A stretch of DNA of 30,472 nt from Pseudomonas sp. (GTDB lineage Bacteria; Pseudomonadota; Gammaproteobacteria; Pseudomonadales; Pseudomonadaceae): assembly GCF_030147005.1 (NCBI RefSeq), contig NZ_JASLAW010000074.1:1-30472 (forward strand). The letters run 5' to 3'. Positions 17,329-25,284 of this stretch are shown in pieces; positions within the stretch are counted from its first letter, which is position 1, and the number at the start of each line of letters is the position of its first letter. Below the pieces are notes generated by a model that saw only the letters and a list, made by a program, of their open reading frames with translations, had not been told where the DNA came from and did not search any database. Made by a program: the position numbers and the translations under genes.

Positions 17329-18465
17329 ATGACACACCACAGCGACCTGCTGATCATCGGCGCCGGCATCCTCGGCCTGTCCCACGCCTATGCCGCCGCC
17401 AAACGCGGCCTCAAGGTCAAGGTCTTCGAGCGCAGCGCCACCCCTCTGGGCGCCTCGGTGCGCAACTTCGGCCAGGCCCTGGTCACCGGCCAGCCACCGG
17501 GGACAATGCTCGACCTGGCGCGACAAAGCCGCGATATCTGGGGGCACTGGGCGCAGGTGGCCGGCCTTGGGCTCAAGCGCAACGGCTCATACCTGTTCGC
17601 CCGTACCGAAGCCGAAGAGCACCTGCTCGAAGCCTTCTGCGCCGGACGTGCCCGCGAGCACGGCTACAACGTCGAGTTGCTGCAAGGCGCGGCGCTGAAC
17701 GACCTGTACGGTGGCCAATTTCGCCATCACCGCGCCGCGCTGCATGGCAGGGACGATCAGCAACTGTATTCGCGCGAAGCCATCCCGGCGCTGATCAACT
17801 ACCTGGCTCAGGAACTGAAGGTGGAGTTTCACTTTTCCACCCTGGTGCGCGAGGTCGAGCCGGGCCAGTTGCACAGCACGGCGGGGCATTTTCGCGGCGA
17901 GCAGATCATTGTCTGTTCCGGTCACGACTACCAGACCCTGCTGGCCGAATCGATCGCCTCGCTCAACCCGCAAATCTGCCGCCTGCAAATGTTGCGTGCG
18001 CGGCCGATGCTTGACCTGAACCTGCAACACGCTTTGTTGACGGGCCTCAGTTGCGTGCATTACGGCGCTTTCGCCGACTTGCCGGAGGCCGCGCAGGTGC
18101 AGGCGCAGATCCTGCGCGAAACACCGCACCTGCATAAGCACGGGATTCACCTGCTGATGAGCCCCACGCCCCATGGCGAATTGATCATCGGCGACTCCCA
18201 CGATTACGGCAGCGATGCATCGCCGTTCAACGCCGAGCAGGTCGATGACTGGCTGATCGAACTGGCCGAGCAAACCCTGGGCTGCAAAATCCAGGTAGTG
18301 GAGCGTTGGCAGGGTGTGTATGGCTCGCGTGGGCCCGGGCCGTTCTCGTTTGTACAGGCGGCTGCAGGCGTCAGCGTCGCGTTGATGCATACCGGTGTAG
18401 GCATGAGCGTGGGGCCGGCGATGGCCGAGCGAAATATCACAACACTGTGGGGGGCGGCGCCATGA
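17329..18465 (+). CDS. pbfD: FAD-dependent amine oxidoreductase of phosphonate clusters (PbfD type)
   Basis: The 378-residue protein opens with a dinucleotide-binding fold, LLIIGAGILGLSHAYAAAKR, and belongs to the D-amino-acid oxidase/glycine oxidase superfamily. It matches the length and context of the FAD oxidoreductases recurrent in phosphonate operons (TIGR03364). A characterised member, PbfD, oxidises AEP and prefers N-methyl-AEP, releasing phosphonoacetaldehyde. By inference this enzyme lets the cell use N-alkylated AEP; direct proof for this protein is absent. It follows the binding protein by 36 bases, and its TGA overlaps the ATG of the HD-domain gene (ATGA), implying coupled translation. 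Confidence 0.8.
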   Translation: MTHHSDLLIIGAGILGLSHAYAAAKRGLKVKVFERSATPLGASVRNFGQALVTGQPPGTMLDLARQSRDIWGHWAQVAGLGLKRNGSYLFARTEAEEHLLEAFCAGRAREHGYNVELLQGAALNDLYGGQFRHHRAALHGRDDQQLYSREAIPALINYLAQELKVEFHFSTLVREVEPGQLHSTAGHFRGEQIIVCSGHDYQTLLAESIASLNPQICRLQMLRARPMLDLNLQHALLTGLSCVHYGAFADLPEAAQVQAQILRETPHLHKHGIHLLMSPTPHGELIIGDSHDYGSDASPFNAEQVDDWLIELAEQTLGCKIQVVERWQGVYGSRGPGPFSFVQAAAGVSVALMHTGVGMSVGPAMAERNITTLWGAAP

Positions 18466-19034
18466 GTCGGGAGCGGGTGATTGCCGAGGTCTTCGGCCTG
18501 TACGAGCGGCATGGCACGGCCGATTACATCGGCGAGCCGGTGTCCCAGATCGAACATATGTCCCAGACGGCGCAGTGTGCGATGGCCGAAGGTTTTGACG
18601 ATGAAGTGGTGCTGGCGGCGTTCTTCCACGATATCGGCCACCTCTGCGGCCAGGGCGGCGAGGGCATGGGCGGTTATGGCATCGCCAGCCATGAGCGGCT
18701 GGGCGCTGATTATCTGCGCCGCGCAGGCTTCAGCGAGCGCATGGCGACGTTGGTGGAGTGCCACGTGCAAGCCAAGCGCTACCTCACGTTCAGCCAGCCG
18801 GACTACTACGCGCGCCTGAGTGAAGCCAGCCGTAAAACCCTGGAGTACCAGGGCGGCGTGATGACGGCAGAGCAAGCGCGGGCCTTCGAGCAAGACCCGC
18901 TCTACCACACCAGCCTGCGCATGCGGTGTTGGGACGAACAGGCCAAGCAAATGCACGTATCGTTGCTGGACCTTGAGATGCTGAAGGCCAAGGCCCTGCT
19001 GCTATTGGCGGATCAGGCGTCGTCCAGCCGTTGA
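18462..19034 (+). CDS. phnZ: HD-domain mixed-valence diiron oxygenase, PhnZ type
   Basis: PhnZ cleaves the C-P bond of (R)-2-amino-1-hydroxyethylphosphonate with O2, giving glycine and phosphate. In this 190-residue protein the diiron ligands are visible: His32, His56-Asp57 and His60 in FFHDIGH, His77, His101 and Asp158. Tyr22 and Glu25, which form the lid pair (Tyr24/Glu27) in characterised PhnZ, and Lys105 and Arg155 are also present, all offset by two or three residues. This supports oxygenase rather than phosphohydrolase activity. It belongs to the HDIG proteins of phosphonate operons (TIGR03276). Translation is coupled to the FAD enzyme. Its 3' end overlaps the convergent GTPase gene by 22 bases. 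Confidence 0.85.
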   Translation: MSRERVIAEVFGLYERHGTADYIGEPVSQIEHMSQTAQCAMAEGFDDEVVLAAFFHDIGHLCGQGGEGMGGYGIASHERLGADYLRRAGFSERMATLVECHVQAKRYLTFSQPDYYARLSEASRKTLEYQGGVMTAEQARAFEQDPLYHTSLRMRCWDEQAKQMHVSLLDLEMLKAKALLLLADQASSSR

Positions 19035-20380
19035 GCCAGCGCTTCGACTTGCTCCTGACGCTCGGCCTGGCTCAATTTGGGGTGTGGGTTGAGGGATGAC
19101 CATTGCGGATAGGCGCGCGCCTTGTTCAAGGCGTCCGGCAGCTTGCCTTCACGCCAGGTTTTATCCTGGGGCGTATCGACCTTGATGCTGTGCATCGCCG
19201 CATGGCCGCGCAGGTTCAGGGCCTTGAGCAACTGGCGTTGGCGCAGGGCGAGCAGGCGTAACACGCTGTCGTCGACGGTCAGCTCGCGCTGGCCCTTGAT
19301 TTTGCCCAGCAGGCGGCCGCCATAACTGCGTGCGGTTTGCAGCGCGCCACCGGCAATCGCCCCGGCGATGGCGGCGGCGCCGAGCGTTAACCCGCCGACC
19401 AACAGGTCCACGCCCGCTCCCGCGGCTGCGCCTGCGGCGATCCCGCCACCCACGCGCACGCCAAGCTGTTTGACGGTTTCGGGGTTGAACAGGTCGTCGC
19501 CCCAGCGCCCGTCCAGCAACGGCAAGTCGCTGGCGGCGGCGTCCTGCGGGCGGAAACCGAACAGCTTGAGCAGGGCTTCCACGCACTTTTGTTCGCGTTG
19601 GCGCACGGCCTTGCGCAAGTCGCTGATCGCGTGTGGCTCATCTTCGGTCACTACGCTGCGCCGGCACGCCGCACAGTCGATCAACAGTTCGGCGATCAAA
19701 CGCGCGGCGCTTTGCTGGCGGGCCTGGCGTTGGGCTTGCTGATCAAGGATCAGCCTCTCCAGCTGCGGCCGCGCGCTTTCCAGCAGCAGGGCGAGGCTTT
19801 CATACAACCGGCGTTCGCCATCTTCCGGCGGCGCCACGCTGTCGAAACGCACCAGCGCATGCAGGCCAAGGCGTGCCAGGGCTTCGCGCCAGTCCGGCTC
19901 GCGGTGCTCGTTGCTGCTGACGAAATTGAGCACCGGCAACAAGGGCTTGCCGCAACTGGCCAGCACTTGCAGCTCGTCGCGGTACTTGGCCAGCACCGGC
20001 TCGCGGGCGTCGATCACGTACAGGCCGGCGTCCGAGGCCAGCAGTTGGCGCAGCACCTTGGCTTCCTGTTCGAAGCGTTGGCGCGCCTCGCTGCCTTCCA
20101 GGAACCGCGTCAGGCGTGCCGGGCCATCGAGGCGTTCGCCGGGGCGGTCCAGGCGTTCCAGATAATCGAGCAGGGCGATGGCGTCTTCCAGGCCTGGCGT
20201 GTCGTACAGCTCCAGCAAGGCTTCGCCGTCCACCGACAAGCGCGCGCCTTCGACATGCCGCGTGGTGCTGGGCCGATGGGAGACCTCGCCAAAGCCGACG
20301 TCGCGCGTGAGGGTGCGCAGCAATGAGGTCTTGCCCACATTGGTATGGCCGACCACGGCGAGCTTCAGTGGCTTAGTCAT
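19013..20380 (-). CDS. DUF3482 GTPase-like protein
   Basis: The 455-residue protein has an N-terminal G domain: P-loop GHTNVGKT at 11-18, a Thr-rich switch (RPSTTRHVEG), the G3 motif DTPG, and a weak G4 candidate (LNFVSS) in place of NKxD. The remainder is DUF3482, with a long Gly/Ala-rich, glycine-zipper stretch around 300-345 (GGGIAAGAAAGAG...) that could insert in or lie on membrane. Family members pair with DUF2868 membrane proteins; here the two genes overlap by 8 bases. Function is not known. The convergent phnZ gene overlaps its 3' end. Confidence 0.85.
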   Translation of the reverse strand: MTKPLKLAVVGHTNVGKTSLLRTLTRDVGFGEVSHRPSTTRHVEGARLSVDGEALLELYDTPGLEDAIALLDYLERLDRPGERLDGPARLTRFLEGSEARQRFEQEAKVLRQLLASDAGLYVIDAREPVLAKYRDELQVLASCGKPLLPVLNFVSSNEHREPDWREALARLGLHALVRFDSVAPPEDGERRLYESLALLLESARPQLERLILDQQAQRQARQQSAARLIAELLIDCAACRRSVVTEDEPHAISDLRKAVRQREQKCVEALLKLFGFRPQDAAASDLPLLDGRWGDDLFNPETVKQLGVRVGGGIAAGAAAGAGVDLLVGGLTLGAAAIAGAIAGGALQTARSYGGRLLGKIKGQRELTVDDSVLRLLALRQRQLLKALNLRGHAAMHSIKVDTPQDKTWREGKLPDALNKARAYPQWSSLNPHPKLSQAERQEQVEALAQRLDDA

Positions 20381-21752
20381 GACCGCTCTCCAGCCAGTTC
20401 AAGGGCGCGCAGTCGGCGAAGGGCAGTTCAAGTTGTTGCAGCGCGCCGTGCCAGTCGCCCAGGCGCTCGGCGTCCAGCGCCTGACCGGGCGGCGCTTGCA
20501 GCAGCCACACGCGGGTGGCCGTGGCGTTGCGCGCCAGTTCGGCGATCAGCGCCAGGCTGCCACGGTCGGGCGAGCGACGCGGGTCGCAGGCGATCGCCAG
20601 ACGCGCGGGCGGAAAACGGGTGAGCTGGTCCAGCAGTTTGTTGCGCGACTCACGGCTGTCGAGGATGCCGGCGTTCTTGACGTTGCCAGGGAGTTTGGGA
20701 GGCCAGGGGCGCTGGTCGTCCAGTTCGATGGCGACCAGCAGCGCGCCGTCGCTTTCCAGCTCGCTGACGCCGCCGGTCACGTGGTGCAGGTGTTCCGGCG
20801 CCGCATCATTGACCCCCAGCCGCTCGCTGCTCGGCATCAGGCGCTCGCGCAGTTGGGCGTAGCCGGGCAGGTTGAGGTCCAGGCGCAAGGCAGCACGCCC
20901 GCGTTTCCAGCGCCATAGGCACAGCAGGGCGAGTATCAGCCGAGGCAGCACCCCGTAAACCAGTAACACACCCACCAGCCAAGTGGCCCAGGCCTGGCGG
21001 GCGCTTTCGATATTCAGCGCGGAGTCGCCGCTGGCGCGGATCATCTCCACCGTCGGTACATTGAAACCGAGCAGTGCGGGCAGGGTGCCGAGGGCCTGGG
21101 TGATGGCGATGAAGGTGTCGGCACCAAGGAGGGTGGTTTCCCACACAAAGCCGTAACGCCGGGTGGCGAGCAGCAACAGCAAAATCACCATCGCGCTGAG
21201 CAGCGCCAGCAACCACAGACTATTGACCAGCACACCGACTGCCCAGCGGTTGAGCTTCTGGCGTTGCAGCAACAGCAGCAATGCCGGCGCCAGTTGCGCG
21301 GCCTTGGCGTCGCGGGCGAGTTTTTCGCTGAGCCACAGCCACAGGCGACCGAGGCTGGCACTGTGTTCGCCGGCAAACACCAGGCCCAGGGCCCAACTGA
21401 GCAGCAGGATCAGGTTCAGGCCGAGCAGGCTGCCCAGGGCCCAGAACACATTCACCGGGGCCAGGCCGTTGCCCAGCGCGGCAAACGCCAGGCCGGCGCC
21501 GCTGATAACCGCGACTATCGCCAGCAGCACCAAGGCCAGGCGCGCACCTTGCAACCAGCGAGTGAGCGCGCCCGTCAGGCCATCGCGTTCGGCCAAGTGC
21601 AGCGCGCGATGCACGATGCGCGTCGGCAGGTCGCCGCCGGCCGTGCGGGCCAGGCGGTTGGCTTCGAGGTCTTCCAGGGGGCCGGCGTGTTCTTCACGCA
21701 GGCGCACGGTTTCGGTCAGCCAAAGTGTGTGCAGCGGGTTCAGTGCAGTCAC
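20373..21752 (-). CDS. DUF2868 membrane protein, partner of the DUF3482 GTPase
   Basis: This 459-residue inner-membrane protein has about five hydrophobic helices in two groups (near residues 72-125 and 165-215) and another near 285-305. A soluble C-terminal half resembles a nucleotide-free P-loop-like or Rossmann domain by eye only. The start is GTG at 21752, preceded by AGGA with a 6-base spacer. It overlaps the GTPase gene, so the two form one operon. They probably act together at the membrane. It diverges from folA across 69 bases. Confidence 0.82.
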   Translation of the reverse strand: MTALNPLHTLWLTETVRLREEHAGPLEDLEANRLARTAGGDLPTRIVHRALHLAERDGLTGALTRWLQGARLALVLLAIVAVISGAGLAFAALGNGLAPVNVFWALGSLLGLNLILLLSWALGLVFAGEHSASLGRLWLWLSEKLARDAKAAQLAPALLLLLQRQKLNRWAVGVLVNSLWLLALLSAMVILLLLLATRRYGFVWETTLLGADTFIAITQALGTLPALLGFNVPTVEMIRASGDSALNIESARQAWATWLVGVLLVYGVLPRLILALLCLWRWKRGRAALRLDLNLPGYAQLRERLMPSSERLGVNDAAPEHLHHVTGGVSELESDGALLVAIELDDQRPWPPKLPGNVKNAGILDSRESRNKLLDQLTRFPPARLAIACDPRRSPDRGSLALIAELARNATATRVWLLQAPPGQALDAERLGDWHGALQQLELPFADCAPLNWLESGHD

Positions 21753-21821
21753 GCGCCATCCTGTTGTGTTCGTGAGGTTGGAGCATAACCGCTGACTCGC
21801 GGCTCTGGTATTCTCGTCGCC

Positions 21822-22334
21822 ATGAAAAAAACTCTCCCTTTAAGCCTGATCGCAGCGCTCGGTGAAAACCGCGTGATCGGCGTCGACAACAGCATGCCCT
21901 GGCATTTGCCGGGGGATTTCAAATATTTCAAGGCCACCACCCTTGGCAAGCCGATCATTATGGGACGCAAGACCTGGGATTCCCTGGGCCGACCGTTGCC
22001 GGGGCGGCTGAACATTGTGGTCAGCCGTCAGACCGATCTGGTGCTTGAAGGTGCGCACGTTTTTCCGTCACTGGAGGCGGCGGTGGCACGGGCCGATGCC
22101 TGGGCGCTGGAGCAGGGCGTGGATGAGCTGATGCTGATCGGCGGTGCGCAGCTGTATGCGCAGGGGCTGGAACAGGCGGACCGCCTGTATCTGACGCGGG
22201 TGGCGCTGAGCCCGGAAGGGGATGCGTGGTTTCCGGAGTTTGATCGGAGCCAGTGGACGCTGGTGTCGAATGTTGAGAATGCGGCTGAGGGGGATAAGCC
22301 GGCGTACAACTTTGAAATTTGGGTACGAGCCTGA
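21822..22334 (+). CDS. folA: Dihydrofolate reductase
   Basis: FolA reduces dihydrofolate with NADPH and is the trimethoprim target. The 170-residue protein shows IAALGENRVIGVDNSMPWHLPGDF with catalytic Asp32, the NADPH-binding GRKTWDSLGRPLPGR, and the IGGAQLY loop. It is a chromosomal-type enzyme, slightly longer than the 159-residue E. coli form. The ribosome site is weak. A REPIN begins two bases after the stop. Confidence 0.97.
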   Translation: MKKTLPLSLIAALGENRVIGVDNSMPWHLPGDFKYFKATTLGKPIIMGRKTWDSLGRPLPGRLNIVVSRQTDLVLEGAHVFPSLEAAVARADAWALEQGVDELMLIGGAQLYAQGLEQADRLYLTRVALSPEGDAWFPEFDRSQWTLVSNVENAAEGDKPAYNFEIWVRA

Positions 22335-22335
22335 C

Positions 22336-22421
22336 TGTAGGAGCGAGCGTGCTCGCGAAAAGGGTACATCCGACACGGCCATGTGCCTGAAGTACCTTCG
22401 CGAGCACGCTCGCTCCTACAA
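22336..22421. repeat. REPIN doublet, class B, after folA
   Basis: Inverted TGTAGGAGCGAGC / GCTCGCTCCTACA cores with CGCGAA tails lie at each end. The spacer has an inner GGTAC...GTACC pairing. It lies between the convergent folA and cystine transporter genes. Confidence 0.92.
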
Positions 22422-22432
22422 TTGATCCGACT

Positions 22433-23824
22433 TCAAGCCTGCGCTAGTTCGGCATGCTCGTCGGCGTCCAGCAACGCTTTATCCGTTTGCCCCATGACCT
22501 GGCTGGTAATCGCCCCGGCCGTCATCGAGCCGTTCACGTTCAGCGCCGTACGGCCCATATCGATCAGCGGCTCCACGGAAATCAGCAACGCCACCAGCGA
22601 CACCGGCAAGCCCATGGCCGGCAGTACGATCAACGCCGCGAAGGTCGCGCCGCCGCCCACGCCCGCCACACCGGCCGAACTCAGGGTCACAATCGCTACC
22701 AGCGTCGCGATCCACAGCGGGTCCAGCGGGTTGATGCCGACGGTCGGCGCAACCATCACCGCCAACATCGCAGGATAGAGCCCCGCACAGCCGTTCTGGC
22801 CGATGGTCGCACCAAACGAAGCGGCGAAACCGGCGATCGACTGCGGAATGCCCAGGCGACGGGTTTGCGCTTCAATGCTCAAGGGGATCGAGGCGGCGCT
22901 GGAGCGGCTGGTGAAGGCAAACGTCAGCACCGGCCATACCTTGCGAAAGAAGCGCAGCGGGTTGATCCCGGCCAGCGACAGCAACAGGCCGTGCACCACG
23001 AACATCAGGCCGAGGGCCAGGTACGACACCACGACGAAACTGCCGAGCTTGATGATGTCCTGCAGATTGGAGCTGGCGACCACCTTGGTCATCAGCGCCA
23101 GTACGCCGTACGGGGTCAGCTTCATGACCAGGCGCACCAGGCGCATCACCCAGGCTTGCAGGGTGTCGATGGCGTTGAGCACTTTCTGGCCTTTTTCCAC
23201 GTCATCCTTGAGCAGTTGCAGGGCGGCAACCCCCAGGAAAGCGGCGAAAATCACCACGCTGATGATCGACGTCGGCTTGGCCCGAGCCAGATCGGCAAAC
23301 GGGTTGGCCGGCACGAACGACAGCAGCAGCTGCGGGACATTCAGCTCGGCGACCTTGCCCGCGTAATCGTTCTGGATCACTTGCAGGCGCGCCATTTCCT
23401 GAGTGCCGGCGACCAGGCCTTCGGCGGTAAGGCCGAACAGGTTGGTCAGGCCGATACCGATCAGCGCTGCAATCGCGGTGGTGAACAGCAGGGTGCCGAT
23501 GGTCAGGAAGCTGATCTTGCCCAGGGACGAGGCGTTGTGCAGACGCGCCACGGCACTGAGGATCGAGGCGAACACCAGCGGGATCACGATCATTTGCAGC
23601 AATTGCACATAGCCGTTGCCGACCAGGTCGAACCAGCCGATCGAGGCCTTGAGCACCGGGTGGCCGGCGCCATAGATGGCGTGCAACACCACACCGAATA
23701 CCACGCCAAGCACCAGAGCGACCAGGACCTTCTTGGCCAGGCTCCAGTTCGTGCGGCCGGTTTGTGCCAGGCCCAGCAGCAGGGCCACGAACACCAGTAA
23801 GTTGAGAATCAGGGGAAGATTCAT
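22433..23824 (-). CDS. tcyP: L-cystine:cation symporter (TcyP/YdjN type)
   Basis: This 463-residue inner-membrane protein belongs to the dicarboxylate/amino acid:cation symporter (DAACS) family. It has about eight helices plus re-entrant loops. The serine-rich first hairpin appears as FTSRSSAASIP, and the substrate/cation motif as NVNGSMTAGAI near the C-terminus. The NGSMTAG ending and the 463-residue length fit the TcyP/YdjN cystine branch rather than GltP or DctA. GGAG lies 6 bases before the ATG. An AT-rich patch upstream may be a sulfur-starvation control site. Confidence 0.85.
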   Translation of the reverse strand: MNLPLILNLLVFVALLLGLAQTGRTNWSLAKKVLVALVLGVVFGVVLHAIYGAGHPVLKASIGWFDLVGNGYVQLLQMIVIPLVFASILSAVARLHNASSLGKISFLTIGTLLFTTAIAALIGIGLTNLFGLTAEGLVAGTQEMARLQVIQNDYAGKVAELNVPQLLLSFVPANPFADLARAKPTSIISVVIFAAFLGVAALQLLKDDVEKGQKVLNAIDTLQAWVMRLVRLVMKLTPYGVLALMTKVVASSNLQDIIKLGSFVVVSYLALGLMFVVHGLLLSLAGINPLRFFRKVWPVLTFAFTSRSSAASIPLSIEAQTRRLGIPQSIAGFAASFGATIGQNGCAGLYPAMLAVMVAPTVGINPLDPLWIATLVAIVTLSSAGVAGVGGGATFAALIVLPAMGLPVSLVALLISVEPLIDMGRTALNVNGSMTAGAITSQVMGQTDKALLDADEHAELAQA

Positions 23825-23892
23825 TGAAGCTCCGTTGATAAGGCAGCCAATCGCTCGAGCCTGCGACTGCGAGCCGGGAAGCCTAACAGCTT

Positions 23893-23928
23893 GAAATATA
23901 TTGATTTAATACCGATATGGAATGGTCA
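23893..23928 (-). promoter_or_regulatory. Candidate CysB-type AT-rich site before the cystine transporter
   Basis: A strongly AT-rich patch in GC-rich surroundings lies 70-105 bases upstream of the transporter start. Read on the minus strand it runs CCATTCCATATCGGTATTAA and then ATATATT. It resembles patches seen before Pseudomonas sulfur-starvation genes controlled by CysB, from memory. No formal motif match was computed. Confidence 0.35.
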
Positions 23929-24066
23929 CTGTCGTTTTTGGAATAAGCGTCTGACGCTCCCGCACATGCCTGCGGCGTAATCAAGACGCACGCGGTCGTG
24001 CTCAACGCGGGTACTGTCATACAGATTTGCTAGCGTCGGTGTCTTTCACTCAGGAAATAAACGCTT

Positions 24067-25122
24067 ATGAAGCTCGCGCCGAAATTGCTTGCCGCTCTTT
24101 GCCTCGGACTTGCCAGCCAGGCGTTCGCCGCCACCGAGTTGAAGCACTGGCCGGCGCCTGCCGCCAAACAGTTGAACGAGATGATCGCCGCCAACGCCAA
24201 CAAGGGTAATTTCGCGGTGTTCGACATGGACAACACCAGCTACCGCTATGACCTTGAAGAATCCCTGCTGCCGTACATGGAGAACAAGGGGCTGATCACC
24301 CGCGACAGCCTCGACCCTTCGCTCAAGCTTATGCCGTTCAAAGACACCGCCGACCATAAGGAAAGTCTGTTCAGTTACTACTATCGCCTCTGCGAAGTGG
24401 ACGACATGGTCTGCTATCCGTGGGTGGCCCAGGTGTTTTCCGGGTTCACTCTCAAGGAACTCAAAGTCCAGGTTGATGAGTTGATGGCCTCCGGTAAACC
24501 CGTCCCTGTTACCTATTTTGAAGGCGACGCGGTGAAGCAGTCCGAAGTGCAGCCACCTAAAGTCTTCACCGGCCAGGCCGAGCTGTACAACAAGCTGATG
24601 GAAAGCGGCATCGAAGTGTATGTGATGACGGCCGCCTCGGAGGAGCTGGTGCGCATGGTCGCGGCCGATCCGAAGTATGGCTACAACGTCAAACCCGATA
24701 ACGTCATCGGCGTGACCACCCTGCTCAAAGACCGCAGCACGGGCGAACTGACCACCGCGCGTAAACAGATCGCCGCCGGCAAGTATGACGAGAAGGCCAA
24801 CCTCGGCCTGGAACTGACGCCCTACCTGTGGACCCCCGCCACCTGGATGGCCGGCAAGCATGCGGCCATCCTCACCTACATCGACGAATGGAAAAAGCCG
24901 GTGATCGTCGGCGGTGATACGCCCACCAGCGACGGTTACATGCTGTTCCATGATGTGGACGTGGCCAAGGGGGGCATCCATTTGTGGATCAACCGCAAAG
25001 ACAAATACATGACCCAGCTCAACGGCATGATGGCCAAACATGCGGCGGCGCAGGCCAAGGAAGGGTTGCCGGTGACGGCGGACAAGAACTGGGTGATCGT
25101 CAAGCCGGAGGACATCCAGTAA
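24067..25122 (+). CDS. pchP: Secreted phosphorylcholine phosphatase
   Basis: PchP releases phosphate from phosphorylcholine in the periplasm, supplying choline and phosphate from host or membrane phospholipids. The 351-residue precursor has a signal peptide (MKLAPKLLAALCLGLASQAFAA). HAD motif I is FDMDNT with Asp53 and Asp55; motif II is Thr188; motif III is Lys264 in GKHAAIL; motif IV is Asp284 in GGDTPTSDG. With a 22-residue signal removed these become 31, 33, 166, 242 and 262, matching the numbering of the P. aeruginosa enzyme. The ribosome site is AGGA, 11 bases before the ATG. It diverges from tcyP across 242 bases. Confidence 0.93.
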   Translation: MKLAPKLLAALCLGLASQAFAATELKHWPAPAAKQLNEMIAANANKGNFAVFDMDNTSYRYDLEESLLPYMENKGLITRDSLDPSLKLMPFKDTADHKESLFSYYYRLCEVDDMVCYPWVAQVFSGFTLKELKVQVDELMASGKPVPVTYFEGDAVKQSEVQPPKVFTGQAELYNKLMESGIEVYVMTAASEELVRMVAADPKYGYNVKPDNVIGVTTLLKDRSTGELTTARKQIAAGKYDEKANLGLELTPYLWTPATWMAGKHAAILTYIDEWKKPVIVGGDTPTSDGYMLFHDVDVAKGGIHLWINRKDKYMTQLNGMMAKHAAAQAKEGLPVTADKNWVIVKPEDIQ

Positions 25123-25132
25123 CCACCGGTAA

Positions 25133-25224
25133 ATGCGGGAGCGGGTTTGCTCGCGAAAGCGGAGTGTCAGTCACTGGAATATCAACTGAAGTACCGCATT
25201 CGCGAGCAAGCCCGCGCCCACAGG
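25133..25224. repeat. REPIN doublet, class C, after pchP
   Basis: Inverted cores (TGCGGGAGCGGGTTTGCTCGCGAA-like and its partner) bracket a spacer whose sequence, GAGTGTCAGTC-CTGGA, is shared with the doublet at 9507-9600. It lies between convergent genes. Confidence 0.88.
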
Positions 25225-25284
25225 TGATTTTGTTTGTCAGGCGACTTTCGGCAGATTTTTAGTATCAAACCAGCACGTACAACG

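Noticed and set aside
9489..22421. Integrative element with attachment sites
   Set aside because: No integrase, transposase, tRNA gene or flanking direct repeat was found; only REPINs lie at the borders.
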